Assembly (NCBI GenBank): GCA_002293275.1
Contig: DBCX01000051.1
Span: forward strand, 7,930-22,893
DNA: 14,964 nucleotides
Direction: 5' to 3'
Source: Cyanobacteria bacterium UBA947
Lineage (GTDB): Bacteria; Cyanobacteriota; Vampirovibrionia; Gastranaerophilales; Gastranaerophilaceae
Shown in pieces: positions 1 to 6,721 of this stretch (positions within the stretch are counted from its first letter, which is position 1; each line of letters opens with the position of its first letter). A model generated the notes under the pieces. That model was given only the letters and a program-made list of their open reading frames with translations. It ran no database searches and was not told the origin of the DNA. A program made the translations under genes and the position numbers.

Positions 1-327
1 GATTGCACCGATATCTACAACCCCAAATGCGTGCGCGCGTCCGTCGGAACATTATGGAGAACCCCCGTTTTTACCGCTCTTACCCCTGATGACTTGAACA
101 TGTTTGAGAACTTTACCCGCATCGCAACACTCCCGCGCTCAGAAAATATATTAGGCAAATCACCGGCGCCGCAGCAGCCGTGGCTGTTGATGTTTGGCTC
201 GGAAGCCGACGGCCTGAGTGACGAATTAATAAATTTTGCAACAACGCAGATCAAAATTCAAACCGAAATTGAATCCCTAAATCTGGCCGTGAGCGCCGGT
301 ATCATTTTGCACGCGATAGCAGGCTAG
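1..327 (+). CDS. SpoU/TrmH-family RNA 2'-O-methyltransferase, C-terminal part
   Basis: This is the 3' end of a gene whose start lies left of the window; frame 1 is open from base 1 to the TAG at 325-327. The 108 visible residues carry the signatures of the SPOUT methyltransferase knot: a basic stretch RASVGTLWRTPVF (motif 1 type), then LMFGSEADGLSDEL (motif 2, S-adenosylmethionine pocket) and ESLNLAVSAGIIL (motif 3, the knotted SAM-binding helix). Known members of the family methylate ribose 2'-OH groups in tRNA or rRNA. Which RNA is modified cannot be told without the N-terminal part. An in-frame GTG at 31 is not the start, because motif 1 sequence extends upstream of it. The gene converges on pyrG with a 32-bp gap. 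Confidence 0.85.
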   Translation, partial: DCTDIYNPKCVRASVGTLWRTPVFTALTPDDLNMFENFTRIATLPRSENILGKSPAPQQPWLLMFGSEADGLSDELINFATTQIKIQTEIESLNLAVSAGIILHAIAG

Positions 328-365
328 CGGTATCGGTTTGCGCTAGCAAGGCGAGCAGGCTAGCG
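319..365. repeat. Duplicated 11-bp element with competing hairpins between convergent genes
   Basis: GCAGGCTAGCG occurs at 319-329 and again at 355-365. Each copy contains the TAG stop codon of one of the two converging genes, because CTAG reads as TAG on both strands. A third GCTAGC lies at 342-347. GCTAGCG (323-329) can pair with CGCTAGC (341-347), and that same CGCTAGC can instead pair with GCTAGCG (359-365). Both are 7-bp stems with 11-nt loops and they exclude each other. No T-run follows either stem, so it is not a classical intrinsic terminator, though it could help to end both transcripts. Confidence 0.5.
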
Positions 366-1991
366 CAATTTTGCACACGCTGCATCAATCAAACCCTTAA
401 ACAGCGGGTGCGGTTTGTCCGGCCGCGATTTGAATTCCGGGTGGAACTGACACGCCACAAACCAGTCAAGCTCCGGCAGCTCCAGCATCTCCGCAAGCAT
501 CCCATCCGGTGACATGCCTGAAAACACAAGCCCTGCATCTTCCAGCTGTTTGATAAACTCTGTATTGACCTCGTACCTGTGGCTGTGACGTTCGGAAATC
601 TCCGCGCCTGCGGCGGACGCTGTAAGCGCATTCTCGCCGCCGTAGGCTTTTGCAGCCTTTGTATCTTTTTTCAGGCAGCACGTATAAGCCCCGCGCCGCA
701 TCGTATCACCGTAACTTTTCACCTTCTGCTCCGACATCAAATCAATAACAGGATACGCCGCACTCTGGTTGAACTCGGTTGAATTGGCGTCCTTCAAGAG
801 CGCAACATTTCTGGCATACTCAACGACCGCGCACTGCATCCCGAGCGATATTCCCAAAAACGGCACATTGTTCTCGCGCGCATAACGGATTACGTTCAAC
901 TTACCCTCAATATCACGCACCCCGAAACCGCCCGGCACAACAATCGCATCAACATCTTTCAACTGTTCCTTGCACGATTTTTGATCCGGACACCCGCTTG
1001 AGTTGATCCATCTTATATCAATCTGCGCCTCGTTTTCAAACCCGGCGTGCTTTAACGCCTCAACCACAGACAAATACGCGTCCGAAAGTTTTATGTACTC
1101 GCCTGCAATCGCAACGTTAACAGTCTTTTTCGGGTTCTTAATCCGTTCAACAATACCTTCCCAAACTTTCAAATCGGGCTTTCTGTCCTCAACGCGCAGC
1201 ATATCAAGCACAACAGCTGCAAAGTTCTGCGATTCCAGCGCGAGCGGAACCTCATAAATGCTCTTCATATCGCGGCATTCAATAACCGCCTCTTTCGGCA
1301 CCGAGCAAAACAGCGCCAGTTTCTCCTTCTCGTTTTTCGGGATAGCCCGCTGCGTCCGGCACACAAGCACCTCCGGCTGGATACCGTAGCTTCTTAAAAC
1401 ATTCACACTGTGCTGCGACGGTTTTGTTTTCAACTCGCCCGATGTCGGCAGATACGGCAGCAGCGTACAATGCACCGAAACCGCGTTCCCAATCCCCGCC
1501 TCGGTTTTGAACTGTCTTATCGCCTCAATGTAGGGCAAACCCTCAATATCACCCACCGTTCCGCCGATTTCAATCAGCTGAAAATCCGGACAGAATTGTT
1601 TTGTCGCCGCAACAATCCTTGCTTTAATCTCGTTTGTTATATGCGGGATAACCTGAACTGTCCCGCCAAGATAGTCCCCGCGGCGTTCTTTGTCAATAAC
1701 GTGCTGATAAATTTTGCCCGAAGTGTGGCTGCTGTGCCCGCTCAAACTCGTGTCTGTAAAGCGCTCATAGTGCCCCAAATCCAAATCAGTCTCTGTTCCG
1801 TCGTCGGTTATGAAAGTTTCGCCGTGCTGAAACGGGCTCATCATCCCCGGATCAACGTTAATATACGGGTCAAACTTCTGGTTGACCACACTGAACCCTC
1901 TTGCTCTTAGCAACCTGCCCAGAGAGGCGGATATTATCCCCTTCCCCAAGGAACTAACTACCCCGCCTGTAATAAAAACATATTTTGTCAT
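360..1991 (-). CDS. pyrG: CTP synthase with substituted glutaminase nucleophile
   Basis: A 543-residue protein of normal length for CTP synthase, which makes CTP from UTP, ATP and glutamine or ammonia. The N-terminal amidoligase domain is well kept: ITGGVVSSLGKG (about 7-18), DPYINVDPG (41-49), ETDLDLGHYERF (67-78), EIGGTVGDIEGLPY (141-154) and SGELKTKPSQHS (184-195). The C-terminal glutaminase domain (from about 293) is unusual. The nucleophile elbow reads FLGISLGMQ, with Ser382 where the family has Cys; the codon is TCG at 848-846, two changes away from a Cys codon. The lid motif reads GGFGVRDIEG, with Asp360 where Gly is usual. ERHSHRYE has Ser470 where Arg is usual. The His and Glu of the triad remain in FHPEF (517, 519). 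I infer an ammonia-dependent enzyme. It lies 14 bp after gatC, probably as one operon, with only a weak AAGAAG ribosome site. Confidence 0.96.
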   Translation of the reverse strand: MTKYVFITGGVVSSLGKGIISASLGRLLRARGFSVVNQKFDPYINVDPGMMSPFQHGETFITDDGTETDLDLGHYERFTDTSLSGHSSHTSGKIYQHVIDKERRGDYLGGTVQVIPHITNEIKARIVAATKQFCPDFQLIEIGGTVGDIEGLPYIEAIRQFKTEAGIGNAVSVHCTLLPYLPTSGELKTKPSQHSVNVLRSYGIQPEVLVCRTQRAIPKNEKEKLALFCSVPKEAVIECRDMKSIYEVPLALESQNFAAVVLDMLRVEDRKPDLKVWEGIVERIKNPKKTVNVAIAGEYIKLSDAYLSVVEALKHAGFENEAQIDIRWINSSGCPDQKSCKEQLKDVDAIVVPGGFGVRDIEGKLNVIRYARENNVPFLGISLGMQCAVVEYARNVALLKDANSTEFNQSAAYPVIDLMSEQKVKSYGDTMRRGAYTCCLKKDTKAAKAYGGENALTASAAGAEISERHSHRYEVNTEFIKQLEDAGLVFSGMSPDGMLAEMLELPELDWFVACQFHPEFKSRPDKPHPLFKGLIDAACAKLR

Positions 1992-2005
1992 CTTCTTCTT
2001 ATCCC

Positions 2006-2287
2006 CTAACTAATCTTCGGCACCTTAAAATATCCGTTTTCCTCATCCGGCGCGTTTGACATTAGCGCCTGTTTGGTAATCTCACAATGCACCTTATCCT
2101 CGCGCATAACATTTACCAAATCCACAACCTGCGCCATCGGCTTAACACCGGTTGTATCAACCTCATTCATCTGGTCAACGTATTTCAACACCTCACCCAG
2201 CTGCTTTGCGTAGAGCTCCTTTTCCTCGTCGGTTAATTCCAAACGTGCCAGCTTTGCAACATGCTCTACATCCTTAATCGTAATCAT
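2006..2287 (-). CDS. gatC: Asp/Glu-tRNA amidotransferase subunit C
   Basis: A 93-residue protein, the usual size for GatC. The N-terminus ITIKDVEHVAKLARLELTDE and the later TTGVKPM and APDEENGYFKVPKI segments are typical of the family. GatC stabilises the GatA-GatB contact in GatCAB, which amidates misacylated Glu-tRNA(Gln) and/or Asp-tRNA(Asn). gatA and gatB are not in the window. The ATG at 2287 fits the family N-terminus and no upstream extension is needed. There is no Shine-Dalgarno sequence; an extended -10 element ends 6 nt before the start, so the mRNA is probably leaderless. It is the first gene of the gatC-pyrG unit and is divergent from the prepilin peptidase gene. Confidence 0.95.
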   Translation of the reverse strand: MITIKDVEHVAKLARLELTDEEKELYAKQLGEVLKYVDQMNEVDTTGVKPMAQVVDLVNVMREDKVHCEITKQALMSNAPDEENGYFKVPKIS

Positions 2288-2295
2288 GCTATAAT
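2287..2295 (+). promoter_or_regulatory. Putative leaderless promoter of prepilin peptidase gene
   Basis: TG-C-TATAAT (2287-2295) is a perfect extended -10 consensus. It ends 6 nt before the ATG at 2302, and no ribosome-binding site is present. The -10 overlaps the opposing gatC -10 by two bases (2294-2295), so the two promoters probably compete for polymerase. No good -35 is seen at 16-18 bp; TCTACA at 2265-2270 would need a 19-bp spacer. Confidence 0.5.
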
Positions 2296-2322
2296 TATCT
2301 CATGGAAAATTTTGAAAGTCTA
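2294..2322 (-). promoter_or_regulatory. Putative leaderless promoter of gatC-pyrG
   Basis: On the minus strand TG-A-GATAAT (2302 down to 2294) forms an extended -10 element, with TAGACT (2322-2317, four of six matches to TTGACA) 17 bp upstream. Six bases separate the hexamer from the gatC ATG, which puts the expected transcription start at or next to the A of the ATG. The -35 lies inside the divergent prepilin peptidase gene. Confidence 0.5.
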
Positions 2323-3207
2323 TATCTTTTTTTGCCGTTTGTTTTTGTAATAGGCGTGTGCATCGGAAGCTTTCTAAACGTCGTAATCCTGCGCGCGCTC
2401 CGGGATGAAAGCATTGTCGCGCCCGCATCAAAGTGCCCCGTCTGCCAAACGCCGCTAAAACCGCAGCACAATATCCCCATCATTTCCTACATCTGCCTGC
2501 GCGGCAGATGCGCATTCTGCCACGAAAAAATCAGCCCCCAATACCCGCTGGTTGAATTGATAACAGGATTATTATTTGTGTTTGCCGCGTTAAAATTTGG
2601 TATCAATATCCAAACGCCGATGGCATGGGTTGCGTTGAGCTTATTTATCGTCATCGCAGGAACAGATTTTCGTGAAAGACTTGTTTTCACACGCCACACT
2701 CACACCTTGTTGGTGCTTGGGGTTTTGCACTCGCTTATTGCCGGCTCATCAGTTTTTCTTTTAAGCTCGCTGCTTGGAATCCTGGCCGGTATCGCGATAA
2801 TGGAGATTGCCGCGCGCTCGGGCTACCTGTTTGCAGGCACACGCGCGTTCGGTGAAGGCGACACCTACATCGCAGCCGCGCTCGGCGCAGTCTTTGGCTG
2901 GAAAGAACTGCTTATCGTATTGGCCCTGTCGCTTGCCGTCCAACTTGTTTTCACCATCCCCGTTTTTGTCAAAAAATTGTTCCTAAATAAAGATTACAAA
3001 ACGCTTGTGACAAGCGCCGTGTTTTGCATCTACGCGCTCGTGTATTTTTTCACCGAAACAAACAATGTGCCGGCAGCCCTAATCTTTGCCGCGCTCGGCA
3101 TCTATCTTTGCAGACTGGTGCTCACAGGGCTTAAAGAAACCACTCCGACCTACCTGCCCTTTGGTCCTGCCATGGTCATCGCGGGAACAATTCTGCTGCT
3201 TGTATAA
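2302..3207 (+). CDS. pilD: Prepilin peptidase / N-methyltransferase (A24A family)
   Basis: A 301-residue polytopic membrane protein that removes prepilin leader peptides and N-methylates the new N-terminus in type IV pilus or type II secretion systems. The N-terminus has the family GSFLNVVILR (22-31). The zinc site is C45-P-V-C48 and C70-A-F-C73, followed by ISPQYPLVELITG. The two catalytic aspartates are both present: Asp122 in IAGTDFRE and Asp187 in the GxGD motif FGEGD (183-187). About eight hydrophobic segments follow one another. The start is the only possible one, since a stop lies in frame at 2281. The gene ends in tandem TAA codons and converges on lpxI 23 bp away. The pilin substrates lie elsewhere. 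Confidence 0.93.
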   Translation: MENFESLYLFLPFVFVIGVCIGSFLNVVILRALRDESIVAPASKCPVCQTPLKPQHNIPIISYICLRGRCAFCHEKISPQYPLVELITGLLFVFAALKFGINIQTPMAWVALSLFIVIAGTDFRERLVFTRHTHTLLVLGVLHSLIAGSSVFLLSSLLGILAGIAIMEIAARSGYLFAGTRAFGEGDTYIAAALGAVFGWKELLIVLALSLAVQLVFTIPVFVKKLFLNKDYKTLVTSAVFCIYALVYFFTETNNVPAALIFAALGIYLCRLVLTGLKETTPTYLPFGPAMVIAGTILLLV

Positions 3208-3230
3208 TAAGCGCTGCCTGATTTACCCCC

Positions 3231-4040
3231 CTAAACGGCCATCACAACAATCCCGTGTTTGTCAGCGTACTTAATCGTTTTTTCCTGATCAACAATAATC
3301 GTTTCGTTGGCCTCCAGCGCGATAAGCGTTGCACCGCACGCCTTCATATTCTTTAACGTCCGCAACCCAATCGCCGGGATATCAAATCTCTTGTCCTGAC
3401 AAGGTTTGGCGACCTTTACCACGCACGCGCCGCGCTTGGCCAGTTTCGCACCGCGCAAAATACACTTGTCCGTACCCTCAATCGCCTCAACCGCCATCAC
3501 CATCTTGTCTTTTACAACAACAGTCTGCCCGACATCAACCTTGCCCATCTCTTTCGCCAGCCAGAACCCGTAATTCACATCCTCAATCTGTTTCTCGCAC
3601 GGTTTGTGTTTTCCCAGCACACCGGCAGGTATCATCAAACTTTTTATGAAAATCGTCTGATTCAACACCGTCACCCCAAACCTTTCAAACTCGCGGACAA
3701 TCATCAGCATAACCTCGTCATCGTTCCAACGTTTAATAGAACGAATCAGCTCAATTGCCCGGCTGTCAAATTTCAAAAGCCGCAGCAGCACACCCTTGTG
3801 CACCTTGCCAATCATCGTAACCTGTTTGACCCCCTCATCATGTATAATTTTCTCAATTTTTTTGACCTCACCCGGGCAGCAAGAGTAAACCTTTGAGCAA
3901 TATTTGCGCAGCTCACGAACATTGTCACCCGACAGCGAGATGCAAACCACATCAAACCCGTTCTCTTTTGCTTCCTGCGCCATCTTGACAGGCAGACTTC
4001 CGTCGCCCGCTATCAGCCCCTGTACTTTTTCAAGTTCCAT
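3231..4040 (-). CDS. lpxI: UDP-2,3-diacylglucosamine pyrophosphatase LpxI
   Basis: A 269-residue member of the LpxI (DUF1009) family, which cleaves UDP-2,3-diacylglucosamine to lipid X and UMP, a step of lipid A synthesis done by LpxH in many proteobacteria. Visible signatures are GLIAGDGSLP (8-17), IGKVHKG (77-83), AVEAIEGTDK (183-192), VVKVAKPCQDKRFDIP (207-222) and IGLRTL. Asp220 in KRFDIP is the likely counterpart of the catalytic Asp225 of Caulobacter LpxI. The ATG overlaps the end of the aldolase gene by 11 bases in another frame and has AAAGG 7 nt upstream, so its translation is probably coupled. It is the last gene of the envelope operon, after the LptD-like gene, which fits its role in LPS. 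Confidence 0.94.
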   Translation of the reverse strand: MELEKVQGLIAGDGSLPVKMAQEAKENGFDVVCISLSGDNVRELRKYCSKVYSCCPGEVKKIEKIIHDEGVKQVTMIGKVHKGVLLRLLKFDSRAIELIRSIKRWNDDEVMLMIVREFERFGVTVLNQTIFIKSLMIPAGVLGKHKPCEKQIEDVNYGFWLAKEMGKVDVGQTVVVKDKMVMAVEAIEGTDKCILRGAKLAKRGACVVKVAKPCQDKRFDIPAIGLRTLKNMKACGATLIALEANETIIVDQEKTIKYADKHGIVVMAV

Positions 4041-4653
4041 TTTTTAACCTTTCTATCTGCCTCACCTGCGCAGGTGTGAGCAAAACCGCACCGCCTAAAA
4101 TCTTCGTATTTAACACCGTCTGCGCATAACCTTCCGCCATCTCCAGCTTTAAATACGCGCCCTTTAACGTGTTATCACCTACCACAACCCCATGGTTTGC
4201 CATCAACACGACATCATAATCCTTGAAATACTTCGCACAACAGCTCACAAGCTCATCAGACGATGGCATGGCATACTCAGCCAGCGGAATCTTGCCGAAA
4301 TAATAAACGTTTTCCGCCATCACCGGCTCATCAAGCGCCTGTCTCGCCGACGCAAACGCGCTCAAATACGGGCTGTGTACGTGGATAATATAGTTAAAAT
4401 CCGGCCGAATCTTATAATACTCAACATGCAGCATCTTCTCCGACGACGGTTTGCCCCCGCCCAAAAACTTGCCCTCATAATCTATCACCGCAAAATCATC
4501 TTCACCCAAATGACCGTTGGCACTACCCGATGTCGTTATCAAAATCCGCTTTTCATCCAGCCGCGCAGATAAATTCCCCGACGTCCCAAACGACAAGCGC
4601 TTGTCACCGAGCACCTTTCCGCATCTTATTAATTCCAGCCTTGCATCAGTCAT
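4030..4653 (-). CDS. Class II aldolase/adducin-family protein, zinc-dependent
   Basis: A 207-residue protein of the L-fuculose-1-phosphate aldolase/MtnB fold. It shows SFGTSGNLSAR (21-31), ITTSGS (39-44), KPSSEKMLH (68-76), YIIHVHSPY (88-96), AMPSSDEL (128-135) and LMANHGVVV (150-158). The zinc ligands His91, His93 and His154, with Glu72 as catalytic acid/base, fall within one residue of the FucA positions, so it should be active. Substrates in the family include fuculose-, rhamnulose- and ribulose-phosphates and methylthioribulose-phosphate; the sequence alone does not choose. The start lies 8 bp after the LptD-like gene, with AAGGG 5 nt before the ATG. Its place between two LPS genes suggests a sugar destined for, or salvaged near, the envelope, but this is inference. 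Confidence 0.85.
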   Translation of the reverse strand: MTDARLELIRCGKVLGDKRLSFGTSGNLSARLDEKRILITTSGSANGHLGEDDFAVIDYEGKFLGGGKPSSEKMLHVEYYKIRPDFNYIIHVHSPYLSAFASARQALDEPVMAENVYYFGKIPLAEYAMPSSDELVSCCAKYFKDYDVVLMANHGVVVGDNTLKGAYLKLEMAEGYAQTVLNTKILGGAVLLTPAQVRQIERLKNGT

Positions 4654-4661
4654 ATCAGCCC

Positions 4662-6713
4662 TTATCCCCCTATCCGCTCCTTATCGGGATCTTCAATGTC
4701 CAACACCTCGGCATATTTCATTTTTGATTTTACCATCGGCACATTTTCTTCCCAAACCGTTATTTGCTCGCTCTCTTTGGACGATAATCTGTCCGCATTT
4801 TTTATCTCCATCTTGTCAAACTCTATCCCCGAATCCTTCGTATTAAGCGCCATGGATACGTCAAAATAGGTCTGTTCCCGAATCAAATCATACCCCAAAG
4901 AAAATCTCATTTGCTCCGGCCCCATCGCTACGTAAAATCTGCACTCCATAATCGGTTGTCTGGAAACGACGTCGTTGGAAAGGTTAATTGAGCCGCGCCA
5001 CCCGACCAGCAGCTTATCGTGAAGCCACAACAGCTCCTGCAAACTGACAGTTGAGCGCCCGTACCTGTACAAATCATAAAGCGGCATCGGCGTATTGTCA
5101 TAATATGCCGATTGGTAATATGTCACCTCTTGCAGCCAGCGTTTGTATTGCGTTCTTAACCGCGGCCCGACACGACCTATGAACTGCGCACCGTGATCAC
5201 CGTTGTACCCTCTCATCCCGTAAATCGCAGCCGACCCTTGCATTACAAGCCCGCCTTGTACAAAGAATTGTTTATCGCTATTGCGATACTCAAACAATTC
5301 CTGATAAAGCTCCGCCATCTGCCTGAAACGAACCGTCTTGGATTTGGTTGTCTCAATATCCTCATACCTGCGGTTTATATCCCCGTCCTGCATCGCACCC
5401 AAAGATCCTCTGTACTTGAAGTTCAAATTCAACCCGTCTCTGAACGAATTTTCTATAACCTTGCCGTCCTCATAAACAAGTTCGGCCATATATTTTGCCA
5501 TGTTCCGGCCCATAAACCAGTCGTCCATATAAGAGTTTGAACCGTATTGCAAATAAAAATTATCATCTAATCTTTGCTTACCGCGCAAAATCATCCTGGA
5601 CTGCGATGTACCGTACGCGAATTCCGTATAATTGTTCGGCCCGCGGTATTTCAACGCGCCGCCGACCCCAAGGTTGCCCCCACCGTGGACAATCATCGGA
5701 ATAACCTTCATCGCCGCACCGTTCGGAGTCGTAAACACAAACCCCGGACCAAAGAACGCGCCCAAATTCCGTCTTGAACCAAACTCAGGATAATCACCTT
5801 CAAAATACTCGTTATCCTTGCCCGCAACCAACCTCATCCTCGGGAACCGGAACAAACGCTTTTCACCCGAGTAAACCTCTATCTCTTTCAAATTCATCAC
5901 ATTGTGGTTCTTCTTGGCATCAATCTCAATATCTTTTACCTTAACCCTGTATTTTGACGACCCAAACGCATCCGGAAGCTCCACCAGGTCGTCTTCAAAA
6001 TCAACGCGCTCCGGCAGCCTGTTGAAAAACACCGTCTGTATTTTCGTAACACCCGTCATTGTCGTGTGCATCACACCCTTGTTCAGCGTTATTTTATCGC
6101 CATGCGAGAGAGCATTGCGCGCCGTGACACTCATATTACCCTGAACCAAGTTCATATTGTCAACCAGCGAAGTCTCCTCGTTCGTGTTCACCTGCATAAA
6201 ATCACTGTGCATAACCGCACCGTCTTTTATCATTTGCACATTGTCATACGCCTTCAATATGTTGGAATTGGTGTTATACGTCATCACATCGGCTTTTAAA
6301 ACAACACCTTGCTCAACAAAATTTATGACCGGGCTGCCAATCGCGTAGATTTCACCTGTTTGGTCGTCATATTCTATCGTATCGGCATCAAGCTTCATAT
6401 TGCTCTGCGTAATCTCGTGCGCTACCGCAAGCTGAACCGTTTCAGCAACCGGAATCTGTGCCCCCTCAACAGCCTCAACGGATTCTTGAGCCTGCTGCTG
6501 TTGCTGCTGCTGTGCGTTTTTAATATCTCTGCTGCGCAAATAATTTTTTAACCGCAGACGCGTACGCTTGAAAACCGGCGTTGTAGCTGATTTAAAAGTT
6601 ACCTCCCTGTCACCGAGGAACTGTTCGGGCACATCAGTCGGCGCCTCGTAAAACTCCGCCGCAAACGCCGGGCCGGTAAATAAAATTAGCAATGTCACAA
6701 TAATTTTTTTCAT
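4662..6713 (-). CDS. LptA/LptD (OstA)-like outer-membrane LPS transport protein
   Basis: A 683-residue exported protein. It has a signal peptide (residues 1-19, ending PAFAA) and a low-complexity stretch with seven consecutive Gln (68-74). A periplasmic LptA/OstA-type beta-jellyroll follows (about 106-230), recognisable from LDADTIEYDDQTGEIYAIGS and LKADVMTYNTNSNILKAY. A long beta-rich region with barrel-type strands starts near 285 with LFRFPRMRLV and the Gly-rich RRNLGAFFGPGFVF. This is the architecture of LptD, which inserts LPS into the outer leaflet. The barrel is shorter than in E. coli and I see a single Cys, so the paired disulfides of proteobacterial LptD cannot form. The start has AAAGG 5 nt upstream. 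It lies 8 bp from the M23 gene, in an operon with lpxI, which supports an LPS role. Confidence 0.8.
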   Translation of the reverse strand: MKKIIVTLLILFTGPAFAAEFYEAPTDVPEQFLGDREVTFKSATTPVFKRTRLRLKNYLRSRDIKNAQQQQQQQAQESVEAVEGAQIPVAETVQLAVAHEITQSNMKLDADTIEYDDQTGEIYAIGSPVINFVEQGVVLKADVMTYNTNSNILKAYDNVQMIKDGAVMHSDFMQVNTNEETSLVDNMNLVQGNMSVTARNALSHGDKITLNKGVMHTTMTGVTKIQTVFFNRLPERVDFEDDLVELPDAFGSSKYRVKVKDIEIDAKKNHNVMNLKEIEVYSGEKRLFRFPRMRLVAGKDNEYFEGDYPEFGSRRNLGAFFGPGFVFTTPNGAAMKVIPMIVHGGGNLGVGGALKYRGPNNYTEFAYGTSQSRMILRGKQRLDDNFYLQYGSNSYMDDWFMGRNMAKYMAELVYEDGKVIENSFRDGLNLNFKYRGSLGAMQDGDINRRYEDIETTKSKTVRFRQMAELYQELFEYRNSDKQFFVQGGLVMQGSAAIYGMRGYNGDHGAQFIGRVGPRLRTQYKRWLQEVTYYQSAYYDNTPMPLYDLYRYGRSTVSLQELLWLHDKLLVGWRGSINLSNDVVSRQPIMECRFYVAMGPEQMRFSLGYDLIREQTYFDVSMALNTKDSGIEFDKMEIKNADRLSSKESEQITVWEENVPMVKSKMKYAEVLDIEDPDKERIGG
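6492..6512 (-). repeat. CAG/CAA trinucleotide repeat coding polyglutamine
   Basis: Seven consecutive Gln codons (three CAG, one CAA, three CAG on the minus strand) lie in the linker between the signal peptide and the LptA-like domain of the outer-membrane protein. It is in frame, so unit gain or loss would change only linker length. Confidence 0.8.
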
Positions 6714-6721
6714 CTGTACCT

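Noticed and set aside
1410..1910. 166-codon plus-strand ORF opposite pyrG
   Set aside because: Antisense shadow of a conserved gene; composition is not protein-like and there is no ribosome site or recognisable domain.
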